A stretch of DNA of 64,000 bases from Burkholderia ambifaria (GCF_001443045.1 NZ_LKPJ01000011.1:1-64000), one strand, 5' to 3'. Counted from the stretch's first letter, positions 54,630-64,000 are shown. The notes: generated from the letters alone by a model not told the origin. Program-made: numbers and translations.

Positions 54630-55181
54630 TCAGCGGACGCGGCCGCGCTCCCACAGCACGTCCGAGCCGCCATCTGCGCGGTTCAGCACGCGCGCCAGCA
54701 CGAACAGCAGGTCCGACAGCCGGTTCACGTATCGCCGCGGCGCATCGTTGAGCGTCTCGGTGCGCCCGAGCGCGACGATCGAGCGCTCGGCCCGGCGGCA
54801 CACCGTCCGGCAGACGTGCGCAAGCGACGCCGCGCGCGAGCCGGCCGGCAGGATGAATTCCTTCAGCGGCGGCAGCGTCGCGTTGTAGTCGGCGAGCCAC
54901 CGGTCGAGGCGCGCGAGGTGCGTATCGTCGAGCACCGTATGACCCGGAATGCACAGCTCGCCGCCCAGATCGAACAGGTCGTGCTGGATCGTGACGAGCG
55001 CGGTGCGGACGTCGTCCGGAAGCGGCTCGGCGAGCAGCACGCCGAGGGTCGAGTTCAGTTCGTCGACGTCGCCGATCGCGGCGATCCGCGCGTCGTCCTT
55101 GCCGATGCGCCGCCCGTCGCCGAGACCGGTGGTGCCGTCGTCGCCCGTGCGCGTGGCGATCTTGCTCAAGCGGTTGCCCAT
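54630..55181 (-). CDS. PduO-type cob(I)yrinic acid a,c-diamide adenosyltransferase
   Basis: Transfers the adenosyl group of ATP to cob(I)alamin. 183 aa with the PduO-type start SKIATRTGDDGTTGLGDGRR, DDARIAAIGDVDELNSTLGV, FDLGGELCIPG, LKEFILPAGSRAASLAHVCR, TVCRRAERSIVAL and the C-terminal YVNRLSDLLFVLARVLNRAD. The family motif RxEE is here CRRAERS. ATG at 55181. Cobalamin users are not visible nearby. Confidence 0.92.
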   Translation of the reverse strand: MGNRLSKIATRTGDDGTTGLGDGRRIGKDDARIAAIGDVDELNSTLGVLLAEPLPDDVRTALVTIQHDLFDLGGELCIPGHTVLDDTHLARLDRWLADYNATLPPLKEFILPAGSRAASLAHVCRTVCRRAERSIVALGRTETLNDAPRRYVNRLSDLLFVLARVLNRADGGSDVLWERGRVR

Positions 55182-55321
55182 GCGAATGTCCTCTCGTGCG
55201 CGGCCGCAACGCGGCCCGGTTGCATTGGAACGCGATTATCGCAGCCTGCGGCGGGGGCCGCAGCAGGCGTTGCAGCGTAGAATGAGCCGAAAGTTCGACA
55301 AGCCGCCGTCAGGAGACATTC

Positions 55322-56731
55322 GTGAATCATCCCGCCACGCCGGCCGCCACGCGCCGTCCCCTTCCACCCGCGATGCTCGATGCGCTGCGCGCCGCCTTCG
55401 GCGAGCGCGTGTCGACCGCCGACGCCGTCCGCGCCCACCACGGCCGCGACGAATCGCCGTTCGATCCGCAACTGCCCGACGCCGTCGTGTTCGCCCGCAA
55501 CGCCGATGAAGTGCGCGAAGTCGTGTCGCTGTGCGCGCTCTACAGCGTGCCGCTGATCCCGTACGGCGCCGGCTCGTCGCTCGAAGGCCACCTGCTCGCC
55601 GTGCGCGGCGGCGTATCGCTCGACCTGTCGGAAATGAACCGCGTGCTGTCGATCAACGCGGAAGACCTGACGGTCACGGTCGAACCGGGCATCACGCGCA
55701 AGGCGCTCAACGAGGCGCTGCGCGACACCGGCCTGTTCTTCCCGATCGATCCGGGTGCCGACGCGAGCATCGGCGGGATGACCGCGACCCGCGCGTCGGG
55801 CACCAACGCCGTGCGCTACGGAACGATGCGCGAAAACGTGCTCGGCCTGAGCGCCGTGCTCGCCGACGGCCGCGTCGTGAAGACGGGCTCGCGCGCGCGC
55901 AAGTCGTCGGCCGGCTACGACCTCACGCGCCTGTTCGTCGGCTCCGAAGGCACGCTCGGCGTGATCACGGAGATCACGCTGCGCCTGCATCCGCTGCCCG
56001 AGGCCGTGTCGGCCGCGATCTGCGCGTTCCCGTCGATGGGCGACGCGGTGCGCACCGTGATCGAGACGATCCAGATCGGCGTGCCGATCGCACGCGTCGA
56101 ATTCGTCGACTCGCTCGCGGTGCGCTCGATCAACCGCCACTCGAACCTGACGCTCGCCGAAGCGCCGACGCTGTTCTTCGAATTCCACGGCACCGAGGCC
56201 GGCGTGAAGGAGCAAGCCGAGCTCGTGCAGGCGCTCGCGGGCCAGAACAATGGCCAGGGCTTCGAATGGGCGACCCGCCCCGAGGACCGCACGCGGCTCT
56301 GGGCCGCGCGCCACAACGCGTACTTCGCGATGCTGCAGCTGAAGCCCGGCTGCCGCGCGGTGACGACCGACGTGTGCGTGCCGATCTCGCAACTCGCCGC
56401 GTGCGTCGAGGAGACCGAAGCCGACCTGCGCGCGTCGTCGCTGCCCTGCCCGATCGTCGGCCACGTCGGCGACGGCAATTTCCACGTCGCGATCCTGATC
56501 GATCCCGACAAGCCCGAGGAAATCGACGAAGCCGAACGCATCAACGACCGGATCGTCGAACGCGCGCTGCGCCTCGGCGGCACCTGCACCGGCGAACACG
56601 GCGTCGGGCTGCACAAGATGCGCTTCCTGCCGAAGGAGCACGGCGACAACGCGATCGACGCGATGCGCGCGATCAAGCTCGCGCTCGATCCACGCAACCT
56701 GATGAATCCCGGCAAGATATTCACGTGCTGA
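55322..56731 (+). CDS. FAD-linked D-lactate dehydrogenase-like oxidoreductase
   Basis: 469 aa of the FAD-binding PCMH/VAO superfamily. The FAD part has VSLCALYSVPLIPYGAGSSL, RVLSINAEDLTVTVEPGITR, FFPIDPGADASIGGMTATRA and LGLSAVLADGRVVKTGSRAR. The C-terminal domain has PCPIVGHVGDGNFHVAILID (His/Asp near the flavin) and LGGTCTGEHGVGLHKMRFLP. It resembles mitochondrial-type D-lactate dehydrogenase (cytochrome) more than GlcD. Starts with GTG at 55322, preceded by AGGAGA. It is followed by glcD after 37 bp; substrate is D-lactate or glycolate by family. Confidence 0.85.
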   Translation: MNHPATPAATRRPLPPAMLDALRAAFGERVSTADAVRAHHGRDESPFDPQLPDAVVFARNADEVREVVSLCALYSVPLIPYGAGSSLEGHLLAVRGGVSLDLSEMNRVLSINAEDLTVTVEPGITRKALNEALRDTGLFFPIDPGADASIGGMTATRASGTNAVRYGTMRENVLGLSAVLADGRVVKTGSRARKSSAGYDLTRLFVGSEGTLGVITEITLRLHPLPEAVSAAICAFPSMGDAVRTVIETIQIGVPIARVEFVDSLAVRSINRHSNLTLAEAPTLFFEFHGTEAGVKEQAELVQALAGQNNGQGFEWATRPEDRTRLWAARHNAYFAMLQLKPGCRAVTTDVCVPISQLAACVEETEADLRASSLPCPIVGHVGDGNFHVAILIDPDKPEEIDEAERINDRIVERALRLGGTCTGEHGVGLHKMRFLPKEHGDNAIDAMRAIKLALDPRNLMNPGKIFTC

Positions 56732-56768
56732 CACGGCGGCGCGCCGCAGCGCGCCCGCAGGAGACTCA

Positions 56769-58262
56769 ATGAACGCTTCCGTCGAACTGTCGAGCGCGAC
56801 CCGCGCGCAGCGCCAGCGCGAAGTCGTGCAGGCGCTGATGGCCGTGCTGCCGACGCATTGCCTGCTGTTCCGCGACGAAGACACCGCACCGTACGAATGC
56901 GACGGCCTGTCCGCGTACCGGCGGCTGCCGCTCGCGGTCGCGCTGCCCGAAACCGAATCGCAGGTGCAGCGGATCGTGCAGATCTGCCGCCGCATGGAAG
57001 TGCCGATCGTGCCGCGCGGCGCGGGCACGAGCCTGTCGGGCGGCGCGCTGCCGATCGCGAACGGCGTCGTGCTGTCGCTCGCGCGCTTCACGCGCATCGT
57101 CGAGGTCGATCCGTACGCGCGCACGGCCACCGTGCAGCCCGGCGTGCGCAACCTGGCGATTTCCGAAGCGGCCGCACCTTACGGGCTCTATTACGCACCC
57201 GATCCTTCGTCGCAGATCGCCTGCACGATCGGCGGCAACGTCGCGGAAAACTCCGGCGGCGTCCACTGCCTGAAATACGGGCTGACCGTGCACAACGTGA
57301 TGCGCGTGCGCGCGGTCACGATCGACGGCGAGATCGTCGAATTCGGCTCGCTCGGCCTCGACACGCCGGGCCTCGACCTGCTCGCGGTGATGATCGGCAG
57401 CGAAGGGATGTTCGCGATCGTCACCGAGGTCACGGTGAAGCTGATCCCCAAGCCGCAGACCGCGCAGCTCGTGATGGCGAGCTTCGACGATGTCGTGAAG
57501 GGCGGCGAGGCAGTCGCCGCGATCATCGCGTCGGGCATCATCCCGGCCGGGCTCGAGATGATGGACAAGCCGGCCACGCAGGCCGTCGAGGCATTCACGC
57601 ACGCGGGCTACGACCTCAACGCGAAGGCGATCCTGCTGTGCGAATCGGACGGCACGCCAGAAGAAGTCGCGGAGGAGATCGTCCGCATGACGGCGGTGCT
57701 GCGCGAACATGGCGCGACGCGCATCCAGGTCTCGCGCAACGAACACGAGCGGCTGCGCTTCTGGTCGGGCCGCAAGAACGCGTTTCCGGCCGCCGGGCGT
57801 ATTTCCGCCGACTATTACTGCATGGACGGCACCGTGCCGCGTCGCGCGATCGGCCCGCTGCTCGCGCGCATCGAGCAGCTCGAGACGCGCTACGGGCTGC
57901 GCTGCATCAACGTGTTCCACGCCGGCGACGGCAACATGCATCCGCTGATCCTCTACAACGCGAACGATCCGGACGAGCTGCACCGCGCCGAGCAGTTCGG
58001 CGCGGAAATCCTCGAATGCTGCGTGGAATTCGGCGGCAGCGTGACGGGCGAGCACGGCGTCGGCATCGAAAAGCTCAATTCGATGTGCGTACAGTTCTCG
58101 CCGCAGGAGCGCGACGCGTTCTTCGCGGTCAAGCGCGCGTTCGATCCGGCCGGGCTGCTCAATCCCGACAAGGGCATCCCGACCCGCGCGCGCTGCGCGG
58201 AATACGGCCGCCAGCACGTGCGCGGGGGGCTGCTGCCGCACCCCGACCTGCCGCGCTTCTGA
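56769..58262 (+). CDS. glcD: Glycolate oxidase FAD subunit GlcD
   Basis: 497-aa catalytic subunit, VAO/PCMH-type flavoprotein. FAD segments: VPIVPRGAGTSLSGGALPIA, FTRIVEVDPYARTATVQPGV, YYAPDPSSQIACTIGGNVAE and NSGGVHCLKYGLTVHNVMRV. The C-terminal half has FHAGDGNMHPLILYNANDPD and GGSVTGEHGVGIEKLNSMCV. ATG at 56769 after CAGGAGACTCA. Forms a three-gene set with glcE and glcF, together oxidising glycolate to glyoxylate with electrons to the membrane. Confidence 0.93.
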   Translation: MNASVELSSATRAQRQREVVQALMAVLPTHCLLFRDEDTAPYECDGLSAYRRLPLAVALPETESQVQRIVQICRRMEVPIVPRGAGTSLSGGALPIANGVVLSLARFTRIVEVDPYARTATVQPGVRNLAISEAAAPYGLYYAPDPSSQIACTIGGNVAENSGGVHCLKYGLTVHNVMRVRAVTIDGEIVEFGSLGLDTPGLDLLAVMIGSEGMFAIVTEVTVKLIPKPQTAQLVMASFDDVVKGGEAVAAIIASGIIPAGLEMMDKPATQAVEAFTHAGYDLNAKAILLCESDGTPEEVAEEIVRMTAVLREHGATRIQVSRNEHERLRFWSGRKNAFPAAGRISADYYCMDGTVPRRAIGPLLARIEQLETRYGLRCINVFHAGDGNMHPLILYNANDPDELHRAEQFGAEILECCVEFGGSVTGEHGVGIEKLNSMCVQFSPQERDAFFAVKRAFDPAGLLNPDKGIPTRARCAEYGRQHVRGGLLPHPDLPRF

Positions 58263-58444
58263 GCGCCGCGCGGTTGCGCGGCCCGTGTCGACACGCGAGC
58301 CGCGCCGCACCGCCCTGCCCGCGCCTGCCGTGCGCGCGGCGGCGCCTGCATGCTTCGTTATACGGGGCTTAGGGATAGTCGCGATGTGGATTCGCGCCAC
58401 CCCGGTACAATCGACCGGACAACAAGACGAGGCAGCAACAGAAC

Positions 58445-59533
58445 ATGGAAGAGGACGACATCGTCGCCGGATGGGCCGAGCGCATCCGCGCCGCCAGTGC
58501 CGACGGCCGGCCGCTGCGGATTCGCGGCGGCGGCACCAAGGACTGGTACGGCCAGGCGCTGGACGGCGAAATACTCGACACGCGTGCGTATCAGGGCATC
58601 GTGTCGTACGACCCGGCCGAACTCGTCGTCACGGTCCGCGCGGGCACGCCGCTCGCGCAGCTTGAAACCGTCCTCGCCGAGTGCGGTCAGATGCTGCCGT
58701 TCGAGCCGCCGCACTTCGGCCGCTCGGCCACCGTCGGCGGCTGCATCGCGGCCGGCCTCGCGGGCCCGCGCCGCGCGACCTGCGGCGCCCCGCGCGATTT
58801 CGTACTGGGCGTCACGCTGATGAACGGGCGCGGCGAGCTGCTGCGCTTCGGCGGCCAGGTCGTGAAGAACGTCGCCGGCTACGACGTGTCGCGGCTGATG
58901 GCCGGCTCGCTCGGCACGCTCGGGCTGATGCTCGACCTGTCGATCAAGGTGCTGCCGGTGCCGGTCGCGGAAGTCACGCTGAAGTTCGAGATGACCGCGA
59001 CCGACGCGGTGCGCAAGCTCAACGAATGGGGCGGCCATCCGCTGCCCGTCAGCGCGAGCGCGTGGCGCAACGGCACGCTGGTGCTGCGGCTGTCCGGCGC
59101 CGAGGCCGCCGTGAAATCGGCAAAGACGCTGCTCGGCGGCGAAGTCGTCGACGCGGTCGAGGCCGAGCGCTTCTGGGCCGGCCTGCGCGAACACACCGAC
59201 CCGTTCTTCAACGGCATCCCGCCCGGCTATGCGCTGTGGCGCCTGTCGCTACCGTCGATCACCGAACCGATGCACCTGCCCGGTACCCAGCTGATGGAAT
59301 GGGGCGGCGCACAGCGCTGGTGGATCAGCGACGCCGACGCGCAGACGGTGCGCATGAGCGCGAAGCAGGCCGGCGGCCATGCGACGCTGTTCCGCGCGGG
59401 CGAGTCCTACGACCGCAGCGCGGGCGTGTTCACGCCGCTGCCCGCGCCGCTGATGAAGATTCACCGCGGGCTGAAGGCCGCATTCGATCCCGCACGCGTC
59501 TTCAACCGCGGCCGGCTCTATCCGGATCTCTGA
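58445..59533 (+). CDS. glcE: Glycolate oxidase subunit GlcE
   Basis: 362-aa FAD-binding subunit, shorter than GlcD and lacking its C-terminal half. Signatures are PLRIRGGGTKDWYGQALDGE, GIVSYDPAELVVTVRAGTPL, LPFEPPHFGRSATVGGCIAA, VLGVTLMNGRGELLRFGGQV and VKNVAGYDVSRLMAGSLGTL. The C-terminus MKIHRGLKAAFDPARVFNRG is typical of the family. ATG at 58445, 183 bp after glcD with no clear hairpin; glcF follows after 3 bp. Confidence 0.92.
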   Translation: MEEDDIVAGWAERIRAASADGRPLRIRGGGTKDWYGQALDGEILDTRAYQGIVSYDPAELVVTVRAGTPLAQLETVLAECGQMLPFEPPHFGRSATVGGCIAAGLAGPRRATCGAPRDFVLGVTLMNGRGELLRFGGQVVKNVAGYDVSRLMAGSLGTLGLMLDLSIKVLPVPVAEVTLKFEMTATDAVRKLNEWGGHPLPVSASAWRNGTLVLRLSGAEAAVKSAKTLLGGEVVDAVEAERFWAGLREHTDPFFNGIPPGYALWRLSLPSITEPMHLPGTQLMEWGGAQRWWISDADAQTVRMSAKQAGGHATLFRAGESYDRSAGVFTPLPAPLMKIHRGLKAAFDPARVFNRGRLYPDL

Positions 59534-59536
59534 GCG

Positions 59537-60763
59537 ATGCAAACGAACCTCGCCGATTTCATCCGCAACACGCCCGACGGCGACGAGGCCGACGCGATCC
59601 TGCGCAAGTGCGTGCATTGCGGCTTCTGCACCGCGACGTGCCCGACCTACCAGCTGCTCGGCGACGAACTCGACGGCCCGCGTGGGCGCATCTACCTGAT
59701 CAAGCAGATGGTCGAAGGCGCGCCCGTCACGCGCAGCACGCAGCAGCACCTCGACCGCTGCCTCACGTGCCGCAGCTGCGAGACGACCTGCCCGTCGGGT
59801 GTCCAGTACGGCCGGCTCGTCGAGATCGGCCGCAAGCACGTCGAGGCACAGGTGCAGCGCCCCATCCAGCAGCGCCTCGTGCGCCGCGTGCTCGCGAGCC
59901 TCGTGCCGAATGCGGCGCTGTTCTCACCGTTGATGCGGCTCGGCCAGCACGTGCGGCCGCTCTTGCCGAAACGGCTGCGCGACAAGGTGCCGCCGCGCAC
60001 GCGGCTGCTCGAATGGCCGCAGCGCACGCATCGGCGCAAGATGCTGATGCTCGGCGGCTGCGTGCAGCCGTCGATGCTGCCGAACATCAACATCGCGACC
60101 GCGCGCGTGCTCGACGCGCTCGGCGTCGAGACGATCGTCGCACCCGACGCAGGCTGCTGCGGCGCGATCCGCCTGCACCTGAACTACCATGACGAAGCGC
60201 TCGACGACGCGCGCCGCAACATCGACGCATGGTGGCCGCATGTCGAGCAAGGCGTCGAGGCGATCGTGATGAACGCGTCGGGCTGCGGTGCGACGGTGCT
60301 CGAATATGCGCACCTGCTGCGCGACGATCCGGCCTATGCGGAGAAGGCGCGGCGCGTCGTCGCGCTGACGCGCGACATCTCCGACGTATTGCTCGCGTTC
60401 GAGGCCGAGCTCGCGACGCTCGCGCGGCGCCGCGCGATCCATACCGTCGCGTACCACCCGCCGTGCACGCTGCAGCACGGCCAGCAGTCGCGCGGCAAGG
60501 TCGAGCGCCTGCTCGAGACGCTCGGCATCGACGTGCGGCTGCCGGCCGACAGCCATCTGTGCTGCGGGTCGGCCGGCACCTATTCGCTCACGCAACCGTC
60601 GCTGTCGTACCGGCTGCGCAAGCAGAAGCTGCTGAAGCTGCAGGCACTCGAGCCGCAGATGATCGTGTCCGGCAACGTGGGCTGCATCGCGCATCTGCAA
60701 AGCGGCACGCAGATCCCGGTCGCGCACTGGATCCAGCTCGTCGAGCATCTGCTGTACGGCTAG
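59537..60763 (+). CDS. glcF: Glycolate oxidase iron-sulfur subunit GlcF
   Basis: 408-aa electron-transfer subunit. Two 4Fe-4S motifs: CVHCGFCTATCPTYQLLGDE (about 25-45) and CLTCRSCETTCPSGVQYGRL (about 75-95). Two CCG domains follow, with GGCVQPSMLPNINIATARVL, DAGCCGAIRLHLNYHDEALD, YHPPCTLQHGQQSRGKVERL and LCCGSAGTYSLTQPSLSYRL. It delivers electrons from GlcD/GlcE to the quinone pool. Confidence 0.95.
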   Translation: MQTNLADFIRNTPDGDEADAILRKCVHCGFCTATCPTYQLLGDELDGPRGRIYLIKQMVEGAPVTRSTQQHLDRCLTCRSCETTCPSGVQYGRLVEIGRKHVEAQVQRPIQQRLVRRVLASLVPNAALFSPLMRLGQHVRPLLPKRLRDKVPPRTRLLEWPQRTHRRKMLMLGGCVQPSMLPNINIATARVLDALGVETIVAPDAGCCGAIRLHLNYHDEALDDARRNIDAWWPHVEQGVEAIVMNASGCGATVLEYAHLLRDDPAYAEKARRVVALTRDISDVLLAFEAELATLARRRAIHTVAYHPPCTLQHGQQSRGKVERLLETLGIDVRLPADSHLCCGSAGTYSLTQPSLSYRLRKQKLLKLQALEPQMIVSGNVGCIAHLQSGTQIPVAHWIQLVEHLLYG

Positions 60764-60804
60764 TACGGCGCCGGTCCGGCCGGTCACGCACGGCATCCCG
60801 TCCG

Positions 60805-60810
60805 TATAAT
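60805..60810 (+). promoter_or_regulatory. -10 element of yggS-proC
   Basis: TATAAT about 75 bp before yggS and 41 bp after glcF; leader about 70 nt. A clear -35 is not seen. Confidence 0.45.
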
Positions 60811-60885
60811 GGGCGAATCGATGCGGTGCGTGCCGTGCCGCATCCGCTGCCGTACTCGCTTCCCGTGCCTGCTTCCGTGCCCGTC

Positions 60886-61584
60886 ATGTCCGATTTCGCC
60901 GCCCGTCTCGACTCCGTTCACCGCCGCATCGCCGACGCCGCCCGCGCGGCCGGCCGCGATCCCGCCACCGTCTCGCTGCTCGCCGTGTCGAAGACGTTTC
61001 CTGCCGACGACGTGCGCGCCGCGCATGCGGCCGGACAACGCGCGTTCGGCGAAAACTACGTGCAGGAATCGATCGACAAGATCGACGCGCTCGCGGATCT
61101 CCGCGCCGGGCTCGAATGGCATTTCATCGGGCCGCTGCAATCGAACAAGACGCGCCCGGTCGCAGAACGCTTCGACTGGGTCCATTCGGTCGACCGGCTG
61201 AAGATCGCACAGCGCCTCGCCGAACAGCGCCCCGCCCACCTGCCGCCGCTGAACGTGTGCGTGCAGGTGAACATCAGCGGCGAGGCGTCGAAGAGCGGCG
61301 TCGCGCCGGCCGACGTGGCCGAAGTCGCGCGCGCGGTCGCCGCGCTGCCGACACTGCGGCTGCGCGGCCTGATGGCGATTCCCGAACCGGCCGGCGATAT
61401 CGACGCGCAACGTGCGCCGCATCGTGCGCTGCGTGCGCTGTTCGATACGCTGCGTGCCGACGGCCTGCCGCTCGATACGTTGTCGATGGGCATGTCCGCC
61501 GATCTCGAGGCCGCGGTGCTCGAAGGCGCGACGATCGTGCGCGTCGGCACCGCGATCTTCGGCGCACGCGACTATTCGCACTGA
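60886..61584 (+). CDS. yggS: PLP homeostasis protein, YggS/PROSC family
   Basis: 232-aa single-domain alanine-racemase-like TIM barrel that binds PLP and buffers it; not an enzyme by known family activity. [20 protein letters not shown] carries the PLP Lys; then [71 protein letters not shown] and [20 protein letters not shown]. The ATG at 60886 was chosen because the frame upstream overlaps glcF. proC follows after 50 bp, a very common pairing. Confidence 0.95.
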   Translation: MSDFAARLDSVHRRIADAARAAGRDPATVSLLAVSKTFPADDVRAAHAAGQRAFGENYVQESIDKIDALADLRAGLEWHFIGPLQSNKTRPVAERFDWVHSVDRLKIAQRLAEQRPAHLPPLNVCVQVNISGEASKSGVAPADVAEVARAVAALPTLRLRGLMAIPEPAGDIDAQRAPHRALRALFDTLRADGLPLDTLSMGMSADLEAAVLEGATIVRVGTAIFGARDYSH

Positions 61585-61634
61585 GCGCCGCCCTTTTTCG
61601 TCTTTCCGTTCACTCACTCGCTCAATCCGACATC

Positions 61635-62447
61635 ATGAAAATCGCATTCATCGGCGGCGGCAACATGGCCGCGGCCCTGATCGGCGGCCTGATCAAGCGC
61701 GGCGTCGCCGCTGACGGCCTGTATGCCATCGACGTCAACGAAGAGGTACGCACGCGCGCCGCGCAGCAATTCGGCGTGCGCACCGGCGCGGCCATCGACG
61801 CGACGCTCGCCGGCTACGACGCGATCGTGCTCGCGGTGAAACCGCAGGTACTGAAGGACGTCGCGCAGGCGCTCGCGCCGCACCTGAAGTCGCAGCTCGT
61901 GATCAGCATCGCGGCCGGCATCCGCGGCACCGATCTCGCGCGCTGGCTCGGCGGCTACGCGCGCATCGTGCGCACGATGCCGAACACGCCCGCGCTGGTC
62001 GGCATGGGCGTGACGGGCCTCGCCGCGCTGCCGGGCGTGGATGCGGCCGGTCGCGAACTCGCGTCGAACGTGCTGGGTGCGGTCGGCGAAATCGTATGGT
62101 TCGACGACGAGTCGAAGCTCGACGCCGTCACGGCCATTTCGGGCAGCGGCCCCGCGTACGTGTTCTATTTCATCGAAGCGCTGCAGGAAGCCGCGCGCCA
62201 GCTCGGCATGAACGACGAACAGGGCCGCGCACTCGCGGTCGCAACGTTCACGGGCGCCGCGCAACTCGCCGCGCAATCGGGCGAACCGGCGAGCGTGCTG
62301 CGCGAGCGCGTGACGTCGAAAGGCGGCACGACGGCCGCTGCGCTCGCGTCGTTCGACGCGCAGGGCGTGAAGGAAGCGATCGTGCGCGGCGCGCTCGCCG
62401 CCGAGGCACGCGCGAAGGAAATGGGCGACGAGCTCGGCCGCGCGTAA
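61635..62447 (+). CDS. proC: Pyrroline-5-carboxylate reductase
   Basis: Last step of proline synthesis, NAD(P)H-dependent. 270 aa from the ATG at 61635 with IAFIGGGNMAAALIGGLIKR, VLAVKPQVLKDVAQALAPHL, ISIAAGIRGTDLARWLGG, RTMPNTPALVGMGVTGLAAL, AISGSGPAYVFYFIEALQEA and LRERVTSKGGTTAAALASFD. Length and motifs are typical. Confidence 0.96.
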   Translation: MKIAFIGGGNMAAALIGGLIKRGVAADGLYAIDVNEEVRTRAAQQFGVRTGAAIDATLAGYDAIVLAVKPQVLKDVAQALAPHLKSQLVISIAAGIRGTDLARWLGGYARIVRTMPNTPALVGMGVTGLAALPGVDAAGRELASNVLGAVGEIVWFDDESKLDAVTAISGSGPAYVFYFIEALQEAARQLGMNDEQGRALAVATFTGAAQLAAQSGEPASVLRERVTSKGGTTAAALASFDAQGVKEAIVRGALAAEARAKEMGDELGRA

Positions 62448-62483
62448 GCGCGACAGCGGTGCCGGTTGCTCCGGCACTCGACG

Positions 62484-62514
62484 TAAAAAAAGCGGCCGCC
62501 CGGCCGCTTTTTTG
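62484..62514. terminator. Bidirectional terminator between proC and ubiA
   Basis: A run, AGCGGCCG (62491-62498), two-base loop, CGGCCGCT (62501-62508) and T run; it can serve both convergent genes. Confidence 0.88.
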
Positions 62515-62545
62515 TTGGCATCGCGCACCGGGTGCGCCATTTCGT

Positions 62546-63409
62546 TCAGTTGCCGGCCAGCAGGTAATGCATCGCAATGCCCGCGAACAGTACACCGCCG
62601 AGCCAGTTGTTGTGCCGGAACGCCGCGAAGCACGGCATCCGCTCGCGGCCCTTGATCAGCGTGTAGTGATACAACGCGCAGCCGACCGCCGCGGCCCAGC
62701 CGGCCCAGTATGCGAGACCGAAGCCGAGCGTCACGCCGATCCACACGTAGATCCCGAGCGTCACCGCATAGCACGCCATCACGGCCACGACGTCGAAGCG
62801 GCCGAACGTCAGCGCGGACGTGCGAATGCCGATCTTGATGTCGTCGTCGCGGTCGACCATCGCGTATTCGGTGTCGTACGCGACCGACCAGAAGATGTTC
62901 GCGACCAGCATCACCCATGCGATCGCCGGCACCGTGTCCTGCACGGCCGCGAATGCCATCGGGATGCCGAAGCCGAACGCAATGCCGAGATACGCTTGCG
63001 GAATCGCGAAGAAACGCTTCATGAACGGATACGAGCCGGCGACGAACAGCGCGACGACCGACAGCTCTTTCGTCAGCGTATTGAGCGGCAGGATCAGCAG
63101 GAACGAGATGAAGGCCAGCACCACCGCGATCGCGACGGCTTCCCATGCGCGGATCTTGCCCGACGTCAGCGGCCGGTCGGCCGTGCGCTTCACGTGACGG
63201 TCGAAATCGCGGTCGGCATAGTCGTTCATCGCGCACCCGGCCGAGCGCATCAGCAGCGTGCCGAGCGCGAAGATCACGAGCAGCGGCCAGCGCGGATGGC
63301 CGTCCGACGCGATCCACAGTGCGTTGAGCGTCGGCCAGAGCAGCAGCAGGCTGCCGATCGGCTTGTCCATCCGGACGAGCCGCAGATACAGGGGAAAGCG
63401 GGCAAGCAT
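62546..63409 (-). CDS. ubiA: 4-hydroxybenzoate octaprenyltransferase
   Basis: Membrane prenyltransferase of ubiquinone synthesis. 287 aa from the ATG at 63407-63409 ([20 protein letters not shown]). Asp-rich motifs are [20 protein letters not shown] (first) and [20 protein letters not shown] (second). Membrane segments include [37 protein letters not shown] and [20 protein letters not shown]. Ten more codons upstream to another ATG are possible but less typical. Confidence 0.95.
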   Translation of the reverse strand: MLARFPLYLRLVRMDKPIGSLLLLWPTLNALWIASDGHPRWPLLVIFALGTLLMRSAGCAMNDYADRDFDRHVKRTADRPLTSGKIRAWEAVAIAVVLAFISFLLILPLNTLTKELSVVALFVAGSYPFMKRFFAIPQAYLGIAFGFGIPMAFAAVQDTVPAIAWVMLVANIFWSVAYDTEYAMVDRDDDIKIGIRTSALTFGRFDVVAVMACYAVTLGIYVWIGVTLGFGLAYWAGWAAAVGCALYHYTLIKGRERMPCFAAFRHNNWLGGVLFAGIAMHYLLAGN

Positions 63410-63690
63410 GGCGAAGCACCGGGAAGATAATCCCGGCATTTTAGAGCCGAGCGGCGGTCCGCGTCATGTCGGAGCGGCCCTCGATCGGGTGCCGCGGCAC
63501 GCGCGGCGGCCGCCCGGGCCCGCTGCAAGCGGCCGGGCGGTCCCGCGCGTCAATGAAGGGACAGATGCATGGCAGGTGCGTACCCGGCCCTCGCCGGCAT
63601 TCGATCCCGATGCGGACACCCCAGACTCCGGTTTGTAGTCGGGACACCCGCTCATGCCGGCCACAGCGCATGCGACCGGCCGCACCGGAT

Positions 63691-64000
63691 TTACGCGAGC
63701 AGCGACCGCAGCATCCACGCGGTCTTTTCATGCGTCTGCAGGCGCTGCGTCAGCAGGTCGGCGGTCGGCTCGTCGCTCGCCGCGTCGGCGATGGGGAAGA
63801 TCTCGCGCGCGGTGCGCACGACGGTCTCGTGCCCTTCGACGAGCTGCCGGATCATCTCTTCGGCCGCCGGCACGCCGTTCGCCTCAGGCACCGACGACAG
63901 CTTCGCGAAATCCGCGAACGTGCCCGGCGCGACAACGCCGAGCGTGCGAATGCGCTCGGCGACCAAGTCGACCGCGAGCCACAGTTCGTTGTACTGCTCC
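63691..64000 (-). CDS. dps: Dps-family ferritin-like protein, N-terminus outside window
   Basis: C-terminal 102 residues of a Dps/starvation-inducible ferritin-like protein, entering the window from its right edge. Visible are [20 protein letters not shown] and [20 protein letters not shown], with [20 protein letters not shown] and [20 protein letters not shown] of the four-helix bundle. Dps cages bind and oxidise iron and protect DNA. The N-terminal helices with the ferroxidase His/Asp/Glu are beyond base 64000. Between this and ubiA (63410-63690) I see no gene. Confidence 0.9.
   Translation of the reverse strand, partial: EQYNELWLAVDLVAERIRTLGVVAPGTFADFAKLSSVPEANGVPAAEEMIRQLVEGHETVVRTAREIFPIADAASDEPTADLLTQRLQTHEKTAWMLRSLLA

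Noticed and set aside
1-64000. tRNA genes, CRISPR arrays, insertion sequences and prophage
   Set aside because: No cloverleaf, regular spaced repeats, transposase or integrase was recognised anywhere. The tandem repeats at 8166-9290 are coding.

Overview
The window reads as chromosome 1 of a Burkholderia species, most likely of the B. cepacia complex. This is inferred from the very GC-rich housekeeping genes, their betaproteobacterial gene order (mutL-miaA, hrcA/nadK/recN, grpE-trx-dnaK-dnaJ) and family-level protein similarity recalled from memory. No database search was possible.

Region 1 (1-16.4 kb, minus strand) is a visibly AT-richer polysaccharide locus. From the promoter-proximal side it holds an ABC-2 capsule exporter (kpsD outer-membrane lipoprotein, kpsM permease, kpsT ATPase, kpsE periplasmic adaptor). 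Next come wecB and wecC, which make UDP-ManNAcA, and then unfamiliar proteins: a 721-aa protein built on a 35-residue coiled-coil repeat, a TPR plus BNR-type (lyase/sialidase-like) protein, and a double glycosyltransferase broken by a one-base frameshift. Beyond these are an exported alginate-lyase-like protein lacking the usual catalytic His, a GT61 glycosyltransferase, and a truncated ugd (UDP-GlcA). Most genes from kpsD to the glycosyltransferases overlap by a few bases and look like one operon. Two nucleotide-sugar dehydrogenases and two lyase-type folds together suggest a uronic-acid-containing capsule.

Region 2 (17-31 kb) is core: mscS, dedA, mutL-miaA, a SnoaL-like protein, purM, hda, a HAD phosphatase, pcnB, folK, a deoxynucleoside kinase, panB and a pabB-pabC fusion. 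Region 3 (31-44 kb) is the heat-shock block (dnaJ, dnaK, a thioredoxin, grpE, hslR, hemH, hrcA) with sigma32-like promoters, facing nadK and recN, then glnE. Region 4 (44-51 kb) has yhdP, a nitrilase-family amidase and tldD.

Region 5 (51-53.3 kb) holds the most striking regulatory element. aroG (DAHP synthase) is preceded by a consensus-like promoter, a 21-codon leader peptide with seven consecutive Phe/Tyr/Trp codons, and mutually exclusive RNA pairings ending in a Rho-independent terminator. This is a ribosome-mediated attenuator that could sense all three aromatic amino acids. A Phd/VapC toxin-antitoxin pair follows.

Region 6 (53.3-64 kb) holds hmp with an NsrR-like operator, a PduO-type cobalamin adenosyltransferase, a D-lactate dehydrogenase-like flavoprotein followed by glcDEF, yggS, proC, ubiA and the C-terminal part of dps. 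No tRNA, rRNA, CRISPR array, insertion sequence or prophage was recognised.
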